The position numbers and the translations under genes are program-made. 64,000 nt of DNA from Niveibacterium terrae (GTDB taxonomy: Bacteria > Pseudomonadota > Gammaproteobacteria > Burkholderiales > Rhodocyclaceae), in the NCBI RefSeq assembly GCF_048213115.1, contig NZ_CP172404.1:1612001-1676000 (forward strand), written 5' to 3'. Each line of letters begins with the position of its first letter. The stretch's first letter is position 1. Positions 17,612 to 25,536 of this stretch are shown here, piece by piece. Below the pieces are notes generated by a model, which did no database searches, was not told the origin of the DNA, and saw only the letters and a program-made list of their open reading frames with translations.

Positions 17612-18310
17612 CTAGGCTGACTTTCGTGTCATCAGGCAGTTGAAACGGAAGCGGTTTTGCGCGTATCCGGGGATTTCCTGATCGAAGGTCTGACAGTCGA
17701 AATCATGGTGGGTGGCGATGTCGGCGAACCATTTCCTGCTGTAGTACTTGTGCGTCAAACCGCGATATTTTTCCTCATACTGTTCCGGCGTCAGGATGTC
17801 CCGACGCATACGCTCGGACTCCTCGCGCAGGGCGAGATCGGGAACTTCGAGGATCGCGACGGCCCGCCTTGCCTTGCTCAGTGCGCTCGAGAGAACCGCC
17901 TGGGCATAAGAGTCATCCGGGAAATAGTGAAAGACCCCGTTCGCGACCACGAAGTCATACTGAGGCAGGGGGCTGAGCTCGCGAGCTTCGGCGGTGATGA
18001 ATTCACCTTCCGGCATCGCCATCTTCGCCATACTGATCAGTGCGGATGAATAGTCCAGGCCCGCCACGTTCGCGCCGAGCTCCTTCAGTGCAAGGAGAAA
18101 AGCGCCAGAACCGCAGCCCACTTCAAAAACGCCGTCCGTGGGGCTCAGACCCAGCCGGGCCGCAATGCTTGCGGCGTAGGTGCGCCAGGCTGCAGAGTCG
18201 ACTCTTCCGGCACCGGAATCGAAACCATCGAGTTCGATCAAGGCCTGGAGCTTGTCCGCTGCGCTCGCCGATGGAACCCGTTTTTCCCAGATCGTTTTCC
18301 AGTCCGTCAT
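17612..18310 (-). CDS. SAM-dependent methyltransferase of the phosphonate operon
   Basis: 232-residue class I methyltransferase. Motif I is VFEVGCGSGAFLLAL (about 62-76), followed by the acidic VAGLDYSSALI strand end and VVANGVFHYFPDD as motif IV/post region. It overlaps the nucleotidyltransferase gene upstream by 4 bp (ATGA), so it is translated with the phosphonate enzymes. The substrate is unknown; a methylated phosphonate (for example N-methyl-AEP) or a sugar hydroxyl on the glycan are both plausible. The YxxLTHKYYSRKWF segment does not point to a named subfamily I recognise. Confidence 0.8.
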   Translation of the reverse strand: MTDWKTIWEKRVPSASAADKLQALIELDGFDSGAGRVDSAAWRTYAASIAARLGLSPTDGVFEVGCGSGAFLLALKELGANVAGLDYSSALISMAKMAMPEGEFITAEARELSPLPQYDFVVANGVFHYFPDDSYAQAVLSSALSKARRAVAILEVPDLALREESERMRRDILTPEQYEEKYRGLTHKYYSRKWFADIATHHDFDCQTFDQEIPGYAQNRFRFNCLMTRKSA

Positions 18311-19056
18311 TGATTTTCTCCGTCGCGCAATTGGATCAGCGGATTGATGGTGTCATTGACGCGTTGCCAGTGCGCATTGGTGTCGATCTCCGACCAGGCG
18401 AGATCGGGGATCAGAGGGCAGAACACCGCGTGCTGACGCGCCGCTGCGACCAGAGCCTGTTCGTATTCCATTTTCGGTTCTGTTCCGGAAACGCTTCGCG
18501 CGTGTTCGAGCATCTGCTGGTAGCAGGGCTGGGAAATCCGGCTGATCCCGACCAGTTCGCCGGCCAGCTCGCCGATGTCGCTGCGCTTCTTCGATAACTG
18601 TTTCAGGAAGCCCCCAGGGGCTTCGGCATAAACTTCGTCACCGGAATGAGTCGTCCCCGAGAGCAAAAGCACATTGGCCTGAGCTTGCTCGGATAGCACG
18701 CTCAGGGCACGCCGTTCATAGACCAGATCGGACTCGAAGAGCCAGAAATCGCCGCTCAGCATCTCCCGTGCGCAAGCGAGTGAGCCCATGCTCCCCGTGC
18801 TGGCGTAAGCGCGATTGTGGATCAGGCGGATGATTCCCGGATAGGACAGTGCGAGTTCCCGGTAGAAGTGGGCAAGGTGACCCGTGACAATCACGATGTC
18901 GCGAATTCCCGAAGCCAGGATCTTTTCGATCGACGCCACGATGATCGGGCCGTCGCCAAATTCGATGAAGCCTTTGGGCCGCAGCTGGCCCTGCTCTCCA
19001 AAGCGCAGTCCCTGACCTGCGGCCAGGATCACGGCGCTCGACGGGATTGCGCTCAT
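18307..19056 (-). CDS. Nucleotidyltransferase, probable 2-aminoethylphosphonate cytidylyltransferase
   Basis: 249 residues, Rossmann-like nucleotidyltransferase (NTP_transf_3/LicC type). It begins SSAVILAAGQGLRFG, the NTP-binding loop, followed by RPKGFIEFGDGPII. FWLFESDLVYERRAL gives the metal-binding acidic strand, and NRAYASTGSMGSLACA matches the choline-phosphate/phosphonate cytidylyltransferase pattern. It is coupled to the AEP aminotransferase (4-bp overlap), so activation of AEP to CMP-AEP is the natural reading (PntC role). A second, fused nucleotidyltransferase exists in the same operon (C-terminal half of 21277-22902), so which enzyme charges which phosphonate is open. Confidence 0.78.
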   Translation of the reverse strand: MSAIPSSAVILAAGQGLRFGEQGQLRPKGFIEFGDGPIIVASIEKILASGIRDIVIVTGHLAHFYRELALSYPGIIRLIHNRAYASTGSMGSLACAREMLSGDFWLFESDLVYERRALSVLSEQAQANVLLLSGTTHSGDEVYAEAPGGFLKQLSKKRSDIGELAGELVGISRISQPCYQQMLEHARSVSGTEPKMEYEQALVAAARQHAVFCPLIPDLAWSEIDTNAHWQRVNDTINPLIQLRDGENQ

Positions 19057-20123
19057 CCGAGCACCTCGGTGAGTGCGTTCATCAGGCTGAGCATGTCTTC
19101 CTCGCCGATCTCTCCCATCGTTGCGATGCGGAAGATTCTGGCCTGCAGCGGGCCCTGGCCGGCATAGATCGTGAAACCGCGCTTCTTCAAACCATCATGC
19201 AGCGGGGTATAGGATTTCCCCTCAGGGTAGAGATAGGATCTGAGCATGCTGCTGGCCCCTTCGGCGAGAAGCGGCTGCGCGCCAAGCCGGGCGAGCCGGG
19301 TGGCGATCCGCGCCGAGCGCTGCCGATAGACTTCGCGGCGCGCGGACCAGGATCCGGAGTCCAGAAGTTCGTCGAGTGCTGCGTCAAGGGCCATGAAGCC
19401 TTGTACGGCCTGCGTGAAGGGGGACCATCCGGATCTCTGATCGCGATAGTAGCGGAGCAGGTCGAAGTAGAGCGTCGTGGCCTGGGTTTGCGAATGTTCC
19501 AGTGTTTCCCGGCGGGCCATCACGAATGACACGCCCGGAACGCCGTGCAGGCATTTGTTTGCGGTCGAGGCGATGGCCAGCGGATTCCAGACTTCGAAAT
19601 CCAGCCACTCCGCACCGAAGCTGCTGACCGCGTCGATCATCAGCTCGATCTGGCGTTCCGCGCAGAGCTTGGCGATCGCGGACAGCTCGTTGAGCCTGCC
19701 CGTCGTCGTCTCATGGTGGACGACCGCTAGGTGGCTGATGTCCGGGTGCTCGGCGAGCAAACGTTCGACACTCTCCAGCTCGATCGGACTCTCCCAGGAA
19801 CCGGTCAGCCCGATGCACGGTTTTCCCTGCCGTGTGAGCATGTCGAGCATCCTTTCGCCGTAGACCCCATTGGCGACGACCAGGGTTGTGCTGTTTCTGG
19901 GGGCGAAAGTGGAGAGCATCGCTTCGACCGCGCCGCTGCCCGACGCGGTCAGCAGAACCGCCGCATGGGTTTGCGCCGCGCCCCGATAGACGGACTCCAG
20001 TTTTTCGAGAATGGCTTTGGTTAGCGCAGCGAACTCCGGTTCGCGGTGACAGAGATCTTCCGCCTGCAATGCGCGCCTGACCTTCGCGGACAGGCTTACC
20101 GGGCCGGGGTTGAGCAGGATCAT
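19053..20123 (-). CDS. 2-aminoethylphosphonate:pyruvate aminotransferase-like (class V, PLP)
   Basis: 356 residues. PLP-dependent class V aminotransferase related to PhnW/AepT, which interconvert phosphonoacetaldehyde and 2-aminoethylphosphonate. MILLNPGPVSLSAKVRRAL and LCHREPEF are the usual N-terminal substrate loops, LTASGSGAVEAML the PLP phosphate loop, LMIDAVSSFGA the pyridine-N aspartate (D164), and STANKCLHGVPG the Schiff-base lysine (K190). It lies directly after the decarboxylase (ATGA overlap), so it should act in the biosynthetic direction here. No phosphonate-degrading partner (phnX) is visible. Confidence 0.92.
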   Translation of the reverse strand: MILLNPGPVSLSAKVRRALQAEDLCHREPEFAALTKAILEKLESVYRGAAQTHAAVLLTASGSGAVEAMLSTFAPRNSTTLVVANGVYGERMLDMLTRQGKPCIGLTGSWESPIELESVERLLAEHPDISHLAVVHHETTTGRLNELSAIAKLCAERQIELMIDAVSSFGAEWLDFEVWNPLAIASTANKCLHGVPGVSFVMARRETLEHSQTQATTLYFDLLRYYRDQRSGWSPFTQAVQGFMALDAALDELLDSGSWSARREVYRQRSARIATRLARLGAQPLLAEGASSMLRSYLYPEGKSYTPLHDGLKKRGFTIYAGQGPLQARIFRIATMGEIGEEDMLSLMNALTEVLG

Positions 20124-21277
20124 CGGGTTTCCCTCGGGAGTGCGGCGAGGTGATTGCGCAGGCGCTCAGTGACCTCGACGGGGGTGATTGCGGGGCGCGG
20201 GAGGTTTTCAGGCACACCCGGCGCGATCAGGGCGCGGATGAAGACTGGCCCGGCCTTCCGCGCTTGCAGCTGCGCTTCAAGGGCTTCGGTTCCGCTCACC
20301 GTGAGCGCGCGAGGATAGGCGCAAGCCGAAGCGATGCAGGCCAGGCGGATGCCTCCGCTGACCGTCTGCTGTCCTCCCGTCGATTCGTGCTGTCCGTTAT
20401 CGAGCAGGATGTGCACGAGATTGGGTGGTGCAGCATGACCAATCGCCGCCAGGGCGCCCAGGCGCATCAGCAGGGCTCCGTCGCCATCGAGCGCGATGAC
20501 TCTCAGATCCGGTCTGGCCAAGGCAAGCCCCAGGGCAAGGCTTGAGACGCAGCCCATCGCGCCGACCAGATAGAGCTGGTTGCGGCGATCGTCGAGCGCA
20601 TACAGCTCGCGCCCGGTGTAGCCTGTCGTTGCCAGCACGATGTCGCGTACTCCGGCATTTTTTTGCAGAGCACGCAGCATCGCGCCACGCGTAGCTGTCG
20701 GGGATTGCGTGCAGTCGTCGGCTTCGGCAGAGAGTGGGCGCAGCGTCGCGCTGTGCGCGGCGGGCACGGCGACAGGGGCAACGCTTGCCTTGCGCATCAC
20801 CAGGCAGAACGGACGCCGCTCGGTGAGCATCCAGGCTTTCGCCTCATTGAGACAGCTCTCGATCCGGGTTTCGTCGGTCGGGAAATAGCGCCACGGGATC
20901 TGCAGTGTCTCCAGCAGCCGCGTCGTGATCGCCCCCATCAATTCATGCTGTGGCTCGTCGTGGCCGCCCTCCGGATCGCCGCGCAAGCTGACGATCAGCA
21001 GCAGCGGAATCCGGTGCGTGTGGGTCAGCGAACTCAGAGGATTTACCGCATTGCCCAGACCCGAGTTCTGGCACATCACAACAGCCAGCTCGCCCCCGAG
21101 TTCGAAGCCCGCCGCGATCGCGACGGCATCACCTTCGTTGCTGGCCGGGATGTAGCGCAGGCCGGGGTCACCGATCGCTTGGTTGATCAGAGGCTGAAGG
21201 TAGGAGCAGGGCACGCCTGTCCACAGCGAAAAGCCGAGTCTGCGTGCGGCCCGGGTGAAGGATTCGGCCGCGATCAT
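20120..21277 (-). CDS. ppd: Phosphonopyruvate decarboxylase
   Basis: 385-residue thiamine-diphosphate enzyme. It decarboxylates phosphonopyruvate to phosphonoacetaldehyde, the irreversible step that pulls the unfavourable PEP mutase reaction. The N-terminal half has TGVPCSYLQPLINQ, IPASNEGDAVAIAAG and CQNSGLGNAVNPLSSL, all typical of Ppd. The C-terminal half has the ThDP motif VIALDGDGALLMRLGALAAI ending in LDNGQHESTGGQ. It overlaps pepM by one base (TGATG) and aepT by four, which indicates translational coupling and fixed stoichiometry. Confidence 0.95.
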   Translation of the reverse strand: MIAAESFTRAARRLGFSLWTGVPCSYLQPLINQAIGDPGLRYIPASNEGDAVAIAAGFELGGELAVVMCQNSGLGNAVNPLSSLTHTHRIPLLLIVSLRGDPEGGHDEPQHELMGAITTRLLETLQIPWRYFPTDETRIESCLNEAKAWMLTERRPFCLVMRKASVAPVAVPAAHSATLRPLSAEADDCTQSPTATRGAMLRALQKNAGVRDIVLATTGYTGRELYALDDRRNQLYLVGAMGCVSSLALGLALARPDLRVIALDGDGALLMRLGALAAIGHAAPPNLVHILLDNGQHESTGGQQTVSGGIRLACIASACAYPRALTVSGTEALEAQLQARKAGPVFIRALIAPGVPENLPRPAITPVEVTERLRNHLAALPRETR

Positions 21278-22902
21278 CAGAAACTCCCCGCGCTGGCGAC
21301 GTCTTCAGGGCTGTCAATGTCCAGCCAGTGCCCGGTGGTGTAGACAACGCGTACAGGCAGGCCTCGCTCGACCAGCGTATTGATCAAGTCGGGCAGGGAA
21401 CCCTTTCTGCGCGTGTGGGCAGAACTCAGCATCTGATCGAGAATGTCGCGGACCTGGCCCTGGCTTGCGGGGCCGATCCGGAAAAAGCCCATCCATTCGC
21501 CATGGATCTCGTCTTCCCGGAGTTCCGTCGCGTCCCCCAGCCGCTGCAGGTGAACCGCTTCGCTGTAATGGAGGCGCGAATAGGAGCGGGAACACCGGGC
21601 ATAGTCGGCAACGCGATTGAGGTTTGCGCTCTCCCGCCACTGGGTGTCGATCATCACGACCAGGTCATCGCTGACTTCATTGAGAATGTCCGGGACATGC
21701 TTGCGAAACAGCACGTCGCCATAGGAAACGATGATGCCATTCGTCCGGTCGGCGAGCCTTTTCAGCCCCTTTTGCAGTGAGACCAGCTCTCCCGATGTCT
21801 CGAACTCGTCGTTGTCGACATAATCGAGGCTGGGCAGATCGACCCTCTCCTTGCAGTAACCGCGCACCACCGTGATGTCCCTGATTCCGGCCTGGTTGTA
21901 AGCGGCTGCGATATGGGAGAGCACAGGTTTTCCTCCCACCGGAATCATCGTTTTCGGAAGACTCTTCGTCAGATCTCCCAGCTCTACCCCCCGCGATGCG
22001 GCCAGCACCAGCGCTGAGGGCTTCTGCCTGGAGCTGGGCAGGTAGCGTCTTTCGGCTTCGTCCAGGGCGTCCGCGCCCTGCAGGCGGAAAATCTCGGAAA
22101 CCGGAGCGATGCCGGACTCGATCCGGATGAGCTCCTGATCCTTGTAGAGCGCACGGGCGGTTTTCTGCATCGCGGTCACCGAGCTGCGCAGGATGTGATT
22201 GGCCCATATCACCATCGAAACCTGGTTGGCCCGGAACACGTCGGTGGGGGTCGCATAGTATTTCGTCGGAACGATGACGACCGGGCTGCGGTTTGCCCAT
22301 TCCTTCGTGAAGGCCAGGATCTCGTCGGGCGTGCTCAGGGCGCTGTGGATCAGAATCGCATCTGCGCCCGCTGCGCGATAAGCCTCGGCGCGGCGAACCG
22401 CCTCGTCCAGCCCCCAGCCGGCGATGAAGGCTTCGACCCGGGCGACGATGCAGAAGTCAGGGTCGGTCTGTGCGTCCTTGCCCGCCTTGATCTTTCCGGC
22501 GAACTCTTCGATATCCGCCAGAGGTTGGCGCTTGCCCGAGATGAAGCTGTTGGTCTTGGGGAAAAGTTTGTCTTCCAGGCAGACCGCGGCGACATCCCGC
22601 TGTTCCAGTTTCCTGACCAAGCGTTGAACGTTGTTAAAATTGCCGTAGCCAGTGTCCCCATCCAGCATGATCGGTATGGCACTCGCATCCGACATAAATT
22701 CCACGACATCGAGCACCTGAGTCCAGCTCGCCTCGTTGTTGTCGCGAACGCCGAGTTGCGCGGATATCCCCAGCCCGCTTGCCCATATTCCCTTAAAGCC
22801 AGCTTCTTCGACGATCTTCGCGCTTAGGCCGCTGTGCGCCTCGCAGATGAATTCAAGTTCCCCCGAGAGCAGCATCTGTTTGAACTGGCGGGTTTTCCTC
22901 AT
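21277..22902 (-). CDS. pepM: Phosphoenolpyruvate mutase fused to a nucleotidyltransferase
   Basis: 541 residues, two domains. Residues ~1-290 are PEP mutase of the isocitrate-lyase fold, which forms the C-P bond (PEP to phosphonopyruvate). The diagnostic EDKLFPKTNS (110-119) fits the EDKx5NS rule that separates mutases from other lyases, and DGDTGYGN (81-88) supplies metal ligands. Residues ~296-541 are a nucleotidyltransferase: SALVLAASRGVELGDL, LPKTMIPVGGKPVLSHI, ETSGELVSLQKGLK and IIVSYGDVLFR. The glycine loop reads LAASRG instead of LAAGxG, as I recall is usual in this fused family. It is first gene of the phosphonate operon; a 153-bp gap upstream should hold the promoter. Confidence 0.95.
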   Translation of the reverse strand: MRKTRQFKQMLLSGELEFICEAHSGLSAKIVEEAGFKGIWASGLGISAQLGVRDNNEASWTQVLDVVEFMSDASAIPIMLDGDTGYGNFNNVQRLVRKLEQRDVAAVCLEDKLFPKTNSFISGKRQPLADIEEFAGKIKAGKDAQTDPDFCIVARVEAFIAGWGLDEAVRRAEAYRAAGADAILIHSALSTPDEILAFTKEWANRSPVVIVPTKYYATPTDVFRANQVSMVIWANHILRSSVTAMQKTARALYKDQELIRIESGIAPVSEIFRLQGADALDEAERRYLPSSRQKPSALVLAASRGVELGDLTKSLPKTMIPVGGKPVLSHIAAAYNQAGIRDITVVRGYCKERVDLPSLDYVDNDEFETSGELVSLQKGLKRLADRTNGIIVSYGDVLFRKHVPDILNEVSDDLVVMIDTQWRESANLNRVADYARCSRSYSRLHYSEAVHLQRLGDATELREDEIHGEWMGFFRIGPASQGQVRDILDQMLSSAHTRRKGSLPDLINTLVERGLPVRVVYTTGHWLDIDSPEDVASAGSF

Positions 22903-22986
22903 GTAAGCCTCTTGTAATTGCGATTGCGAGTCGGCTCAACCGTCGAGCTTGCTCGGCCATCGGGGACTCTCTCAGTGGAAACCTTA

Positions 22987-23004
22987 CCCGCGACTGATCG
23001 CGGG
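22987..23004 (-). terminator. Hairpin between the GGDEF gene and pepM
   Basis: CCCGCGA, a 4-nt loop and TCGCGGG form a perfect 7-bp stem in the 152-bp gap, 50 bp downstream of the diguanylate cyclase stop and upstream of pepM. No U-run follows in either direction, so it may be a weak terminator or part of the pepM leader. Confidence 0.4.
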
Positions 23005-23054
23005 CAAATTCGGAACAGCGGGAGAAATAAGAGGCTTTTCAGCTTTCAGGGGGA

Positions 23055-24860
23055 TCATCCCGCTTCGACGCGGTTCTTGCCGGCGCGCTTGGCGCGGTAC
23101 ATCGCCGCGTCGGCGCGTTCGACCGCTTTCTGGGGGGCTTCATCTGCAGCGATCTGGCTGACTCCGGCGCTGAACGTGATCAGCACCTTGCTGTTCTCGT
23201 GCAGGAAGAAGCGGCGAGTCAGCTCGCGCTGCAGGCGCTGGACGACGCCGAGCGCCGCGTCGACTTCAGTGCCGGGTAGCAGCAGCACGAACTCCTCGCC
23301 GCCGTAGCGGGCCACCGCGTCCTGCGGGCGCAAGGTGTCCTGGATTACGCGCGAGAGGTGGAGCAGCGCGCTGTCGCCTGCGCTGTGACCCAGCGTGTCG
23401 TTGAGCTGCTTGAAGTTGTCGACATCGAGCAGCGCAACGCAGAGCGGTTTGCCCGAGCGCTGGCCGCGGCCGACTTCGCGCTCCAGCGCCTCGTCGAGGC
23501 CTTTGCGGTTCAGCGCGCCGGTCAGCGGGTCGTGGCGGACGAGCTGGCTGGTCTCCTCCAGCTCCTGTTGCAGGCGGGCGATCTCGGCATTGGCCGCATC
23601 GACGCGCCCCTTCATGTCCTGGATTTCGCCGCGCGAGCGCTCGGCCCGATCCTGGATTGCGCGTGTCTCGCCGATCAGATCTCCGATCACTTCGGAGAGT
23701 TCGGAGATCGAGTTGGCTCGGGCGACCTGCTCGGCGTGGTGCTCGACCCGGGTCCGGTACTCGCCGGTCGAATCGTAGAAGTCGGACAGATGATCGACGA
23801 AGCCGCTCAGCATGTCTTTGAGCCGGCTCTGCGCTTCGGCGATGCTGCGCTTGAGCGTGCCCTGTTTCGCGATCACGCCGCGCAGACGGCGCGAGAGTTC
23901 GTCGAGGCTGTCGCGGCCGAGCGGCTGCTGCGTGATTTCGAGCACGCCCGAGAGCTGACCCTGCATCCAGCTGTCGTCGAGCAGCAGCTCGTTGATGTTC
24001 TCGACGATCAGGCGCAGCAGGTTCAGCAGCGCGGAGCGGATTCCGCTCTGGTCGTTGACGACCCAGCGCACCCTGTCCGCGAAGAGTTCCAGTTCGTGAG
24101 CCAGCGCTTCGGCGTCGAGCGCCTCGGCGGTGTTGCGCAGCGCAGCGGCGAAGCGCGCGGCTTCCTCGACCAGCGCCGGCGTGTCGACGAGAAGCGTGCC
24201 GATCGCTTCCTGCAGCAGATCGGCGAGGATGGGACGAAGCGGGTTCAGCGCCTCGGCGCCACTGACGGCGGGCCGGAGGGGCGAAGCCGGAGGCGCGTTG
24301 GGGGCGAGGAGAGGGGACGCTTGCGTCGCCGGACTCGCCGCGGACTCGGGTTGGCCTTCGACGAGCGAGATCGTCTCGGCGTCGGTATCGGCCGTCCAGC
24401 CACCGATCAGCGCCTGCAGACGGTTGAAGAGCTGCTGGGCGTCAGCTTGGCTCGAGCTGAGCACATGTTCGAGCGCTTCACGTTTGCGCGCCGGGCTGAA
24501 GTTCGCGTGGTGGCGTTCGAGCTGAGTCACCAGATCCTGGAGCAGCGCGGCCCAGGGAGGACTCGCCTCGGCACACTCCTGGAGCAGCTGCAGCATCCGT
24601 TCGTGGAAGGTTGGCCAGGACGAATCGGCAATCGCACCTTCAACGCGGCGTGCGATCCGCAGCTGCTCGGAACTCACGCGCGGGAGGCTGGCGGCGAAGG
24701 AGCGGAACTCGCGTTCGGGGAAATCGTCGTCGGGTGTGCTGCCGGCGATCTGAAAGTAGAGGCGGCGGAAGTTGTCCGGCGTAGGCGGAATCCGGTTCGT
24801 CGCGAGGCGGCGCAGGACGTCGCGGGCAATCTCGGAAGGGCTGCTGGGATTCGAGTCCAT
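23055..24860 (-). CDS. Diguanylate cyclase (GGDEF) with long helical N-terminal region
   Basis: 601 residues, no membrane segment. Residues 1-~400 are helical and Glu/Leu-rich without a sensor domain I can name (begins SPSEIARDVLRRLATNRIPP), followed by a coiled coil near 400-440. The C-terminal domain makes c-di-GMP: HDPLTGALNRKGLDEAL, LLDVDNFKQLNDTLGHSAGD and the active site GGEEF at 520-524. The product-inhibition site RxxD (RPQD, 511-514) is intact five residues upstream. The layout resembles cytosolic cyclases widespread in betaproteobacteria. It could feed YcgR in the flagellar block. It shares strand with the two-component pair upstream. Confidence 0.93.
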   Translation of the reverse strand: MDSNPSSPSEIARDVLRRLATNRIPPTPDNFRRLYFQIAGSTPDDDFPEREFRSFAASLPRVSSEQLRIARRVEGAIADSSWPTFHERMLQLLQECAEASPPWAALLQDLVTQLERHHANFSPARKREALEHVLSSSQADAQQLFNRLQALIGGWTADTDAETISLVEGQPESAASPATQASPLLAPNAPPASPLRPAVSGAEALNPLRPILADLLQEAIGTLLVDTPALVEEAARFAAALRNTAEALDAEALAHELELFADRVRWVVNDQSGIRSALLNLLRLIVENINELLLDDSWMQGQLSGVLEITQQPLGRDSLDELSRRLRGVIAKQGTLKRSIAEAQSRLKDMLSGFVDHLSDFYDSTGEYRTRVEHHAEQVARANSISELSEVIGDLIGETRAIQDRAERSRGEIQDMKGRVDAANAEIARLQQELEETSQLVRHDPLTGALNRKGLDEALEREVGRGQRSGKPLCVALLDVDNFKQLNDTLGHSAGDSALLHLSRVIQDTLRPQDAVARYGGEEFVLLLPGTEVDAALGVVQRLQRELTRRFFLHENSKVLITFSAGVSQIAADEAPQKAVERADAAMYRAKRAGKNRVEAG

Positions 24861-24884
24861 GATCGGTATGCGGTGTTGGGGCGT

Positions 24885-25526
24885 CTATTCGACCAGGCCG
24901 TGCTTGAGCGCGTAGTGGGTCAGCTCGGCGTTGTTCTTCAGTTTCATCTTTTCGAGCAGGCGGGCGCGATAGACGCTGACGGTCTTCACGCTCAGATTGA
25001 GTTCCTCGCCGATTCCGGTCAGGGTCTTGCCGGACGCGATCATGCACAGCGTCTGATACTCGCGATCGGAGAGCCGCTCATGAGGTGGCCTGTCGTCTTC
25101 GCCGATCGCCTCGGCCAGCTGTTCGGCGAGAGACGCGCTGATGTATTTCTTGCCGCTTGCGACCTGGCGGATCGCGCTGACCAGCAGCTCCGGCGCGCTG
25201 TGCTTGGAGAGATAGCCGGCGGCACCCGCCTTGAGCGCACGAATCGCATACTGGTCTTCGGGATACATCGACAGCATCAGCACCGGCAGTTTGGGCTGTT
25301 CCTTCTTGATCAGTTTGAGCGTGTCGATGCCGTTGCGGTCGGGCATGTTCACGTCCATCAGTACGACGTCGTAGTCGCCGCCGCGCGCCATCTGCAGCGC
25401 GCGCACGCCGTTTTCAGCCTCTCCGGCGACGCTCATGTCTTCAGTGTCGGCGAGAATCGCGCGCAGGCCTTGGCGGACGATCGCATGGTCGTCGGCGATC
25501 AGCACGCGGATCGTGGGAGGGTTCAT
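24885..25526 (-). CDS. NarL/LuxR-family response regulator
   Basis: 213 residues. The receiver domain begins right after the start (IRVLIADDHAIVRQGL), with phosphoacceptor D58 in DVVLMDVNMPD and K of GYLSKHSAPE. The C-terminal LuxR HTH reads LSDREYQTLCMIASGKTLTG then LNLSVKTVSVYRARLLEKM. The ATG at 25526 is preferred because it places the receiver at the N-terminus and leaves a 10-bp gap from the kinase; an ATG at 25547 would overlap the kinase end. It is the obvious partner of the histidine kinase immediately upstream. Its target genes are unknown. Confidence 0.93.
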   Translation of the reverse strand: MNPPTIRVLIADDHAIVRQGLRAILADTEDMSVAGEAENGVRALQMARGGDYDVVLMDVNMPDRNGIDTLKLIKKEQPKLPVLMLSMYPEDQYAIRALKAGAAGYLSKHSAPELLVSAIRQVASGKKYISASLAEQLAEAIGEDDRPPHERLSDREYQTLCMIASGKTLTGIGEELNLSVKTVSVYRARLLEKMKLKNNAELTHYALKHGLVE

Positions 25527-25536
25527 CGCGTTTGTC

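Noticed and set aside
22905..23000. Sigma-28-like TAAGGTTT ... CCCGATGG upstream of pepM
   Set aside because: The -10-like part is three bases too far from the -35-like part, so co-regulation with flagellin by sigma-28 cannot be claimed.
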